Source: DATGHS01 sp035307785 (GTDB lineage Bacteria > Planctomycetota > Planctomycetia > Gemmatales > Gemmataceae). Taken from it: a DNA stretch of 22,483 nt. Shown here piece after piece: positions 8,203 to 14,484 of the stretch; within the stretch, counting starts at the first letter, position 1; the number at the start of each line of letters is the position of its first letter. The notes beneath the pieces are model-generated. The model searched no databases and had not been told where the DNA came from. It was given only the letters and a program-made list of their open reading frames with translations. The stretch covers positions 1-22,483 of the forward strand of contig DATGHS010000373.1 in the NCBI GenBank assembly GCA_035307785.1. Reading direction: 5' to 3'. Made by a program: the position numbers and the translations under genes.

Positions 8203-9351
8203 ATGACTCTCTCAGCCATGGAAAATGTTTGGCTTCTCCCAAAACCACGCCTCAATGATCTGATCGACTTATTGCGCGATGACGGTTTTGAGGTTATCGG
8301 CCCGCAACTGGATCAGGGAGCCATCGTTTACGGGCCGCTCCGTTCCGCTAACGAACTCCCCATCGGCTGGAGCGACCGCCAAGCGCCGGGTTCCTATCGC
8401 CTCGAAAAGCGAAATGACGACGCCTATTTTGGCTATGCGGTTGGCCCCCATTCCTGGAAAAAGTATCTTTTTCCACCGCTGGTCCGCCTCTGGCAGATTC
8501 AGCGCGACGGCGCTGGCTTCGTGACCAAGGCTGTCGAGCCAGATCCGCCGAAGCGCGCACTGCTGGGAGTACGCGCGTGCGAATTGCATGCGATCACCGT
8601 ACAAGATCGCACATTCATGAACCGGGCCGGCCAGTGGACCGATCCGATCTACGCGCAAGCGCGCGAACGACTTTTTATTATCGCAGTGGAATGCGAGCAG
8701 CCGGGCGGAACGTGCTTTTGCACTTCGATGGGCACGGGGCCCGCCGTCTCGCCTGCCCTGCCCTATGACTTATCACTGACGGAACTTGATGATGCCTTTT
8801 TGCTGCGTACCGGCAGCGAAGCCGGTCGTAAAATGCGTGAAAGGTCGAAATTGGCACCGGCGAATGAGGAACAAAACGCCGAAGGAAAGCGCCGAGTTGA
8901 AGCAGCCGCGCGCTCGATGGGTCGCTCGCTCAACGTCATCGAGATTCGCGACCTGTTGCATCGCAATCAGGAGCATCCGCGCTGGGACAACGTGGCCGAG
9001 CGCTGTTTGGCCTGCACCAATTGCACGATGGTCTGCCCGACCTGCTTCTGTTCAAGCGTTGAAGACGTAACCGACCTTGGCCTCGAGTCGGCGGAGCGCG
9101 TGCGGCACTGGGATAGCTGTTTCAACCCGGAATTCGCCCAGGTGCACGGCGGCAACTTCCGCACCACAATCCGCGGCCGCTATCGCCAATGGCTCACGCA
9201 CAAATTCGCTTCGTGGTACGATCAATTCGATGTCTCCGGCTGCGTGGGCTGCGGTCGTTGCATCACTTGGTGCCCGGTGGGCATCGACGTGACCGAAGAA
9301 ATCGCCGCCATCCGCGCCGCCGACGGAGCCCATATGGAGGCCGGCAAATGA
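8203..9351 (+). CDS. hyhB: Group 3b [NiFe] hydrogenase, iron-sulfur beta subunit
   Basis: A 382-residue protein related to the sulfhydrogenase beta subunit (HydB/HyhB). This subunit passes electrons through Fe-S clusters between the hydrogenase dimer and the flavin subunit. The N-terminal two thirds has the family's VRACELHAITVQDRTF segment and the cysteine-containing ECEQPGGTCFCTSMGTGP. The C-terminal third has two ferredoxin-like clusters: CLACTNCTMVCPTCFC from Cys268, and CVGCGRCITWCP from Cys347. The ATG at 8203 follows GAGG at 5-nt spacing; the frame opens earlier at a GTG (8179) that lacks a good site, and ATG 8218 is another option. It is the first large gene of the operon, and its end overlaps the next gene by 4 nt (ATGA). 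The family call is firm; the symbol follows Pyrococcus usage. Confidence 0.93.
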   Translation: MTLSAMENVWLLPKPRLNDLIDLLRDDGFEVIGPQLDQGAIVYGPLRSANELPIGWSDRQAPGSYRLEKRNDDAYFGYAVGPHSWKKYLFPPLVRLWQIQRDGAGFVTKAVEPDPPKRALLGVRACELHAITVQDRTFMNRAGQWTDPIYAQARERLFIIAVECEQPGGTCFCTSMGTGPAVSPALPYDLSLTELDDAFLLRTGSEAGRKMRERSKLAPANEEQNAEGKRRVEAAARSMGRSLNVIEIRDLLHRNQEHPRWDNVAERCLACTNCTMVCPTCFCSSVEDVTDLGLESAERVRHWDSCFNPEFAQVHGGNFRTTIRGRYRQWLTHKFASWYDQFDVSGCVGCGRCITWCPVGIDVTEEIAAIRAADGAHMEAGK

Positions 9352-9830
9352 TCGAACAAGGCGTACAAGCTTCAACGGAACAAGGTATTCTCGAACTCTT
9401 TTCGAGTCATGCATTCCTGCGCGGCCTGAGCGAGCAACACCGGTTGATGCTGGCTTCCACGGCCCGCCATTTTCAGGCAGTACCGGGCGAGCATTTGCTC
9501 CGCGAGGGCGACGAAGCGCGCAGCTTTTATCTGATTCAGACTGGCCGGGCGGCCATTCAGATTCACCGGCCCGGCCTCGGCACCGTACGGCTGCAAACCA
9601 TCGGACCCGGCGAGATCATCGGCTGGTCGTGGATCGTGCCGCCCTACCGCTGGCAGTTCGATGCCGTGGCCGTGACTACAGTCACGGGCCTCGCACTCGA
9701 CGCAGCTTCGCTACGTGAAAAATGCACGCAGGATCATGAGCTTGGCTATCAATTGTTGAAGGAACTGCTCACCGTGGTTTCGGGACGTTTATCCGCCACG
9801 CGGCTGCAAGTGCTCGATCTCTACAAATGA
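9348..9830 (+). CDS. Cyclic-nucleotide-binding-fold protein in the hydrogenase operon
   Basis: A 160-residue Crp-type beta-barrel domain with no DNA-binding helix-turn-helix. The fold is recognisable from FLRGLSEQHRLMLASTA, GEHLLREGDEARSFYLIQTG and VRLQTIGPGEIIGWSWIVPP. In Crp the phosphate-binding loop reads GE(x)n...RSA. Here it reads GWSWIVPPYRWQFDAVA, so the usual Glu is Trp and the usual Arg position is not conserved; ordinary cAMP binding is therefore doubtful. The start is the ATG overlapping the beta gene's stop. The position between beta and gamma subunit genes suggests a regulatory or accessory role for the hydrogenase complex, acting in the cytosol. That role is inference; similar proteins do occur in other group 3b operons. 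Confidence 0.88.
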   Translation: MIEQGVQASTEQGILELFSSHAFLRGLSEQHRLMLASTARHFQAVPGEHLLREGDEARSFYLIQTGRAAIQIHRPGLGTVRLQTIGPGEIIGWSWIVPPYRWQFDAVAVTTVTGLALDAASLREKCTQDHELGYQLLKELLTVVSGRLSATRLQVLDLYK

Positions 9831-9845
9831 ATTGCTGTTTTTCCG

Positions 9846-9903
9846 TGGGGCACGAATTCATCGTGCCCGTGGGTATTCTGGCACGACGATATCGTGCCGC
9901 ACG
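9846..9903. repeat. Tandem palindrome pair between cNMP-fold gene and gamma gene
   Basis: Two 19-nt palindromes of the form GGCACGA-N5-TCGTGCC lie at 9849-9867 and 9880-9898, separated by 12 nt. The outer sequences also pair (CGTGGGGCACGA against CGTGCGGCACGA in the complement), so the whole block can fold as one large hairpin. It sits in the middle of an otherwise overlapping operon, which suggests a REP-like insertion. It might also act as an RNA stability or partial termination element between the two genes. Confidence 0.75.
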
Positions 9904-9913
9904 AACAAAGGTC

Positions 9914-10786
9914 ATGACCCAAGCTTTGACAACGCCCGAACTTTCACAAGCCGACGTGCAGCCGTTGTTGACGCCGGCATTCGTTCGGGTCCGCGAGTTT
10001 GTTCGCGAGACACACGATATCTTCACGCTCAAGATTGAGCCGCCGAAAGTCAATGGTAAGCCGTTTTTAATTCGGCCCGGCCAGTTCAACATGCTGTACC
10101 TGTTCGGCATTGGCGAGGTGCCGATTTCCCTAAGCGGCGATGCCGAGGATCCCAGCGTTATTGTGCACACCGTTCGGGCCGTAGGTTCGGTGACGAACGC
10201 CCTGTCGCGATTGCAACCGGGCGACATGATCGGGCTGCGCGGCCCTTTTGGCTCCAATTGGCCGCTGGCTGAAGCGCGTGGACATGATGTCGTGCTAGTT
10301 AGCGGCGGCATCGGCCTGATGCCGCTGCGGCCGGTCGTGTATCACCTGTTGAAGCATCGCAAGGATTTTGGCCGCATCGTCCTGCTCCAAGGCGTGCGTA
10401 CGCCGCGCGATCTGCTTTACCCCCTGGAGATGGAGGCCTGGTCGCACGAGCCGGATGTTCAGGTGCTGGTAACAGTTGACGCTGCTGATGCCACGTGGAC
10501 CGGCCGCGTTGGCGTCGTGACCACTCTGTTCAAAGACGCCGTGTTCGCCCCGGCCCGGACCATGGGCATGATGTGCGGCCCGGAGGTAATGATGCGCTTC
10601 GCCCAGCGCGAATTCGAAAAGCGCGGTGTGCCGGAAGATCAGCTCTACGTTTCGCTCGAACGCAACATGCAATGCGCCATTGGCATGTGCGGCCACTGCC
10701 AATTCGGGCCGAGCTTTGTTTGCCTCGATGGGCCGGTCTTTCGATTCGATCGCATCCGCCGGTTTTGGGAGGTGCGCGAAGCATGA
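9914..10786 (+). CDS. hyhG: Group 3b [NiFe] hydrogenase, FAD/NAD(P)-binding gamma subunit
   Basis: A 290-residue ferredoxin-reductase-type subunit that exchanges electrons between the Fe-S chain and NADP(H). The FAD domain contains RPGQFNMLYLFGIGEVPIS (R-x-x-S-type flavin motif region) and LRGPFGSNWPL. The nucleotide-binding domain starts at VVLVSGGIGLMPLRPV and ends with the CGPEVMM motif. A C-terminal cluster motif follows: Cys254, Cys259, Cys262 and Cys270 in QCAIGMCGHCQFGPSFVC, the usual [2Fe-2S] site. The frame is open from ATG 9827, which overlaps the previous stop. That start would add 29 residues encoded by a palindromic repeat, so I choose ATG 9914, where the length fits the family. 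The weak point is a poor ribosome-binding site (AAAGG only 2 nt away). The 3' end overlaps the small-subunit gene. Confidence 0.92.
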   Translation: MTQALTTPELSQADVQPLLTPAFVRVREFVRETHDIFTLKIEPPKVNGKPFLIRPGQFNMLYLFGIGEVPISLSGDAEDPSVIVHTVRAVGSVTNALSRLQPGDMIGLRGPFGSNWPLAEARGHDVVLVSGGIGLMPLRPVVYHLLKHRKDFGRIVLLQGVRTPRDLLYPLEMEAWSHEPDVQVLVTVDAADATWTGRVGVVTTLFKDAVFAPARTMGMMCGPEVMMRFAQREFEKRGVPEDQLYVSLERNMQCAIGMCGHCQFGPSFVCLDGPVFRFDRIRRFWEVREA

Positions 10787-11571
10787 TGTCGCCAGCGAAG
10801 CCTCGCTTAGGCGTGTTCAAATTCGCCTCTTGCGACGGCTGCCAGTTGAGCCTGCTCGACTGCGAAGACGAATTGCTGGCCGTGGCCGGGGCGGTCGAGA
10901 TCGCCTATTTTCTGGAAGCGACCCGCCGGCCCTTGGAAGGCGAATTCGATCTGGCTCTTGTGGAAGGCTCGATCAGCGCCCCGGAGCAGATCGAGCAGAT
11001 CCACGACGTTCGCAAACGCAGCAAGTTTGTCGTCACCATCGGCGCCTGCGCGACGGCCGGCGGCATTCAGGCACTGCGCAACTGGGGCCATGAACAGGAA
11101 TATCTACGCGTGGTTTATGCTAAGCCGGAGTACATTCAAACGCTGGCCACCTCGACACCGATTGCCGACCACGTGAACGTGGATTTCGAACTCAGGGGCT
11201 GCCCGATCAACAAGGAGCAATTGATTGGCGTGATCGGCGCTTTTCTGGTCGGCCGCCGGCCGCACGTACCGAACCACTCCGTGTGCATGGAGTGCAAGCG
11301 CGCCGGCATCGTGTGTGTGATGGTGGCGCGCGGCGTGCCGTGCCTGGGCCCAGTCACTCACGCCGGCTGCGGTTCGATTTGCCCAGGGTATGACCGTGGC
11401 TGTTACGGTTGCTATGGCCCGGCCAGGTTACCGAATGTTACTTCGCTGGCCCGGCAATTCCAGGCCATGCGGGTGCCGTTGCCAGTGATCGATAACATGC
11501 TGCACACATTCAACGCCTGGTCGCCGGAATTTCGGCCTGGAGCAGTGGGAAACGGAGCAGGCCATGCCTGA
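10783..11571 (+). CDS. hyhS: Group 3b [NiFe] hydrogenase, small (delta) subunit
   Basis: A 262-residue subunit carrying the [4Fe-4S] clusters that connect the NiFe site to the electron-transfer module. Proximal-cluster cysteines are visible in FASCDGCQLSLLDCE (Cys17, Cys20) with the matching GACATAGG and RGCPINKEQL segments. The C-terminal half has CMECKRAGIVC, then PCLGPVTHAGCGSICP and GCYGCYGP, which supply ligands for the medial and distal clusters. There is no Tat signal peptide, so the enzyme is cytosolic, as expected for group 3. The start is ATG 10783 (overlapping the gamma stop as ATGA) or the adjacent ATG 10786; GGGAGGT 9 nt upstream favours the first. It overlaps the large-subunit gene by 8 nt, suggesting translational coupling. 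Confidence 0.95.
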   Translation: MMSPAKPRLGVFKFASCDGCQLSLLDCEDELLAVAGAVEIAYFLEATRRPLEGEFDLALVEGSISAPEQIEQIHDVRKRSKFVVTIGACATAGGIQALRNWGHEQEYLRVVYAKPEYIQTLATSTPIADHVNVDFELRGCPINKEQLIGVIGAFLVGRRPHVPNHSVCMECKRAGIVCVMVARGVPCLGPVTHAGCGSICPGYDRGCYGCYGPARLPNVTSLARQFQAMRVPLPVIDNMLHTFNAWSPEFRPGAVGNGAGHA

Positions 11572-12901
11572 TGCACCTACCAGCCGCACGATTGCAGTCT
11601 CGGCCTTGGCGCGCGTTGAAGGCGAAGGAGCGTTCACCATCCGCATGCGCGACGGGCAGGTGGAAGGTGTGGAATTCCGCATTTTCGAGCCGCCGCGATT
11701 TTACGAAGCCTTCCTTCGCGGCCGCTCGGCCATGGAAGTGCCGGATATTACGGCCCGCATCTGCGGCATTTGCCCCGTGGCCTACCAGATGTCGAGCGTG
11801 CACGCGGTCGAGAACATCTTCGGCATCACACTGCCGCCGGAGCTGCGAGCGCTCCGGCGGCTGCTTTATTGCGGCGAGTGGATCGAAAGCCACGTGCTGC
11901 ACATCTTCATGCTACACGTTCCCGATTTCTTGGGTTACGAAAGCGCGGTCGCCCTGGCTCAGGCCAGCCCGGAGAACGCCGATCTCGTGAGACGAGCGCT
12001 GCGGCTCAAAAAGGCAGGCAATCAAATTGTTCGTCTTCTTGGCGGCCGGGAAATCCATCCGATCAACGTGCGCATCGGCGGATTTTATCGCGCGCCCAAG
12101 CCGGAGGAGCTGGCAGCGCTGCGGCCGGAGCTGGAATGGGGCCGCGCGATGGCGCTGAACGCAATCGCCTGGGCTGCGAAACTGCCGTTCCCCGATTTCG
12201 AAGATGACTACGAATTCGTGGCCCTGCGCCACCCCAACGAGTACCCCATGAACGAGGGCCGGCTAGTTTCGAACCGTGATCTGGACATCAGCGCAGAGGA
12301 GTATCCGGATCATTTCGAAGAGTACCAGGTGCCGCATTCTAACGCGCTGCAATCGCGCCGAAAATCCCTCTCCCCTGGGGATAGAGGGCAGGGTGAGGGG
12401 GCGTATTTCGTCGGTCCGTTGGCGCGATGGAACTTGGACGCCGACAAGGCCCCTGCCTCGGTCCAGGAAGCCGCGGCGAAGACCGGCATCATATTCCCGA
12501 ATCGCAATCCGTTTGTCAGCGTTGTGGCCCGCGCACTGGAAGTGTTGGTCGCCGTGGGTGAAGCCTTGCGAATCATCGCCGAGTACAAGCCGCCCGCCGC
12601 CCCCGCTGTGGAGTTCCAGCCGCGGGCCGGCGTTGGCCATGCGATCACCGAAGCGCCGCGCGGTATCCTGTATCATCGCTATGAAACCGATTCTGCCGGG
12701 ATGCTCAAAAACGCCACGATCATTCCGCCTACCAGCCAGAATCAGTTGCAAATGGAACGTGACCTGGCAAGATTGGCCCCGGAGCTGATCAAGCTCCCCG
12801 ATGAGCAGGCCAAGCTTCGGGCCGAGCACGCGATCCGCAATTACGATCCTTGCATCAGTTGTGCAACTCATTTCCTCAAGTTCAAGGTCGAAGGACGATG
12901 A
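11564..12901 (+). CDS. hyhL: Group 3b [NiFe] hydrogenase, large (alpha) catalytic subunit
   Basis: A 445-residue catalytic subunit that holds the NiFe(CN)2CO site and splits or forms H2. Both cysteine pairs that bind the metals are present: the L1 motif RICGICPVAYQMS near residue 65, and the L2 motif DPCISCATH near the C-terminus. After the L2 His a 9-residue tail (FLKFKVEGR) remains; in this family the tail is removed by an endopeptidase once nickel is inserted, and such a protease is the next gene. An oddity is residues 267-279, KSLSPGDRGQGEG. These are encoded by a palindromic repeat just before the conserved YFVGPLARW, at a position that normally holds a short loop. The frame is kept, so the gene probably still works. 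It overlaps its neighbours on both sides. Confidence 0.95.
   Translation: MPDAPTSRTIAVSALARVEGEGAFTIRMRDGQVEGVEFRIFEPPRFYEAFLRGRSAMEVPDITARICGICPVAYQMSSVHAVENIFGITLPPELRALRRLLYCGEWIESHVLHIFMLHVPDFLGYESAVALAQASPENADLVRRALRLKKAGNQIVRLLGGREIHPINVRIGGFYRAPKPEELAALRPELEWGRAMALNAIAWAAKLPFPDFEDDYEFVALRHPNEYPMNEGRLVSNRDLDISAEEYPDHFEEYQVPHSNALQSRRKSLSPGDRGQGEGAYFVGPLARWNLDADKAPASVQEAAAKTGIIFPNRNPFVSVVARALEVLVAVGEALRIIAEYKPPAAPAVEFQPRAGVGHAITEAPRGILYHRYETDSAGMLKNATIIPPTSQNQLQMERDLARLAPELIKLPDEQAKLRAEHAIRNYDPCISCATHFLKFKVEGR
12362..12400 (+). repeat. REP-like palindromic repeat translated inside the hydrogenase large subunit
   Basis: The sequence CCCTCTCCCCTGGGGATAGA and its GGGCAGGGTGAGGGG continuation form an imperfect hairpin followed by a G-rich tail. 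Read in frame, it gives SLSPGDRGQGEG. I recognise this G/C palindrome type as a dispersed repeat found between genes in many bacteria; this is from memory, not a search. Here it adds about 13 codons to a highly conserved enzyme without breaking the frame. Confidence 0.75.
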
Positions 12902-13386
12902 TCGCGCCCATCCGAATCGTTGGCGTCGGCAGCCCCAATGGCGACGATGCCGTGGGGCGGGAAATCGTGCGGTACCTGCGCGGCCGCCTGGCCGAGAATA
13001 GCAATATCGAGTGTTTTGAGATTGAAGGCGGGCAGCGCTTGTTGGAATTGCTGGACGGGCGTGGCACGCTCATCCTCATCGACGCCATAACTAACGGCGG
13101 CCTTCACGGAACGGTGGAGCGAATAAAGTGGCCCGACTCACGCTTGGAGACACTTTCGCCCGGATCAACCCACGCACTGCGGCTTGCCGAAGCGCTTCAA
13201 CTTGCCGCCGCGCTCGGATTGCTGCCGCCGGAGACGATGATCTTCGCGATTGCAATTGATGCGTCAGCTTCGTTGGGCCACCGTGCAGGCCTGAGCCTGG
13301 AGCTTGCCTGCCGAGTTCCAGAAATCGTGCGCGAAATCGAAGCTGAATTGACCCGCGGGGCTCGCAGACTCGCCCCACGGCATTAA
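12898..13386 (+). CDS. [NiFe] hydrogenase maturation endopeptidase (peptidase M52)
   Basis: A 162-residue protease that trims the C-terminal tail of the hydrogenase large subunit after nickel insertion. The nickel-sensing residues of the HybD family can be placed: Asp17 in GVGSPNGDDAVG (Glu16 in HybD), Asp62 in LILIDAIT and His92 in PGSTHALRL. The usual GxGN motif reads GVGS here, a mild variant. The ATG at 12898 overlaps the large-subunit stop (ATGA) and has AAGGA upstream. The adjacent position strongly suggests its substrate is the alpha subunit encoded just before it. The last 12 codons lie in the arm of a palindrome, so the C-terminal tail (TRGARRLAPRH) is probably repeat-derived rather than ancestral. 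No hypA-F genes are in the window. Confidence 0.92.
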   Translation: MIAPIRIVGVGSPNGDDAVGREIVRYLRGRLAENSNIECFEIEGGQRLLELLDGRGTLILIDAITNGGLHGTVERIKWPDSRLETLSPGSTHALRLAEALQLAAALGLLPPETMIFAIAIDASASLGHRAGLSLELACRVPEIVREIEAELTRGARRLAPRH

Positions 13387-13431
13387 AGTGTGACCCAAGC
13401 CGCAGGGCGAGTCTTCGAGCCCTGCAGGTCA
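13349..13431. repeat. Inverted repeat between convergent genes, likely bidirectional terminator
   Basis: The arms are 13349-13380 and 13400-13431, 32 nt each with about four mismatches, around a 19-nt loop. The core is GGGCTCG(A/C)AGACTCGCCC. The left arm covers the last 12 codons of the hydrogenase protease gene, and the right arm reaches the stop codon of the convergent isomerase-like gene. A stable hairpin in both transcripts would suit termination. The core resembles part of the repeat at 21629-21710. Confidence 0.75.
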
Positions 13432-14379
13432 CTTGATTGTCGTTTGCAGCCCCTCAATCACCAATTCCAAAAACTCGCGCGCCCGCTTGGCTAGCATGTC
13501 CACGCCTTCCGGCTGCTCCGGTCTCGGCAGCAGCGGCGCGAAGATGTTTTCGCAGCACAGCGGCATCGGCAGGCCGGTGAAGGCTACTTGTTGCAGCAGT
13601 TTGTAATGGTCGATCTCGCCCAGGCCAGGGCCGCAGTCTTCGTCTTTTGGTGTCATGCGGTGGTCCTTGATGCAGAAGCCGCGGACCTCGTCCACGCATT
13701 TTTTCAGGTCGGCAATCGGGTCGATGTGCAGGTAATCCATCACGTTGCCGGCATCGAAGTTCACCTTGATGTTCGGATGGTTCACTTCGCGCGTGATCTC
13801 GGCGCACGCCTCGCCGGTGCCGGTTTCGCCGCCGTGCTGTTTGACAACCAGGGTTACATTCAAGTCCTTGGCCATGGGGCCGAGCTCCTTGAAGCGCTCG
13901 ATCCAGAGTTGCTTGTTGCCGCCCTTGGTGTGGCCGAATGTGAGCACGTGCGGCATCTTCGCAGCCGAGGCTTGCCGAAGCCGGCTCTTGAGCACGGTGA
14001 GACCGTCTTTCGCCTCCGGATAGACCATCGAGAACATCATCAGCGGTTCGAGGCCCATGTCGCGGCAGCGCTGGGCGAGTTCTTTTGCCTTTTCGGGCGG
14101 ATCATCGGGTGCGATGACGGGAGCGGCCTTTCCGCCCGGAGTATTCACGTGCGTTGTTCCCCAGGCAACATACCGGTAGCCGGCAGACTTAATGCCGCTG
14201 AAAGCGCGCTCAAGCGGGAAGCGAGCGTACGGCAGCGTCATGCAGGCGATTTGGAATTCGGTGGGCTTCTTCTTCGCCGGCGGCTCAGCAGCGCGAAGAG
14301 TGGAAAGCACGCCGACGGTGGCGGCGCTAGCAAGTAAGAATTGACGGCGACCAAAGTGAAGATTAGGTTCTTGCAGCAT
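13429..14379 (-). CDS. Tat-exported sugar phosphate isomerase/epimerase-like TIM-barrel protein
   Basis: A 316-residue member of the xylose-isomerase-like TIM-barrel superfamily (AP endonuclease family 2 fold), a group that isomerises or epimerises sugars and inositols. The N-terminus carries a twin-arginine signal (Arg11-Arg12 in FGRRQFLLASAATVG), so it should be exported folded, probably with its metal. Candidate metal or catalytic residues are the His/Glu in VVKQHGGETGTG, Asp in VNFDAGNVMDY, His in CIKDHRM and Glu in LCCENIF. Planctomycetes have many such exported paralogues, and the substrate cannot be inferred. There is no clear ribosome-binding site before ATG 14379; a large palindrome sits 11 nt upstream. 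It is on the same strand as mqnC but separated by that palindrome. Confidence 0.87.
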   Translation of the reverse strand: MLQEPNLHFGRRQFLLASAATVGVLSTLRAAEPPAKKKPTEFQIACMTLPYARFPLERAFSGIKSAGYRYVAWGTTHVNTPGGKAAPVIAPDDPPEKAKELAQRCRDMGLEPLMMFSMVYPEAKDGLTVLKSRLRQASAAKMPHVLTFGHTKGGNKQLWIERFKELGPMAKDLNVTLVVKQHGGETGTGEACAEITREVNHPNIKVNFDAGNVMDYLHIDPIADLKKCVDEVRGFCIKDHRMTPKDEDCGPGLGEIDHYKLLQQVAFTGLPMPLCCENIFAPLLPRPEQPEGVDMLAKRAREFLELVIEGLQTTIK

Positions 14380-14390
14380 GCTCAGACACC

Positions 14391-14449
14391 ACGTAGAACG
14401 GAATTTATTCCGTTCAAGAGTTGTGAACGGAATAAATTCCGTTCTACGT
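14391..14449. repeat. Perfect palindrome with 26-bp arms and 7-nt loop
   Basis: The arms 14391-14416 and 14424-14449 are perfect inverted copies around the loop AGAGTTG. Each arm is itself nearly palindromic (GAACGGAATTTATTCCGTTC), so the element is a nested repeat. It lies between mqnC and the isomerase-like gene, both on the minus strand. It could end mqnC transcription or form the leader hairpin of the next gene. It is A/T-richer than its surroundings, unlike the other palindromes here, which suggests a separate repeat family. Confidence 0.9.
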
Positions 14450-14484
14450 ATCAGCGGCAGTTATCAAACGACTGTCAACTCCCG

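Noticed and set aside
9846..9903. Operator for a Crp/FNR-type regulator at the twin GGCACGA palindromes
   Set aside because: The palindromes do not match Crp or FNR half-sites and lie inside the operon, so a repeat insertion is the simpler reading.
12362..12400. Frameshift or pseudogene in the hydrogenase large subunit because of the repeat
   Set aside because: The reading frame is kept and both metal-binding motifs and the C-terminal processing tail are present.
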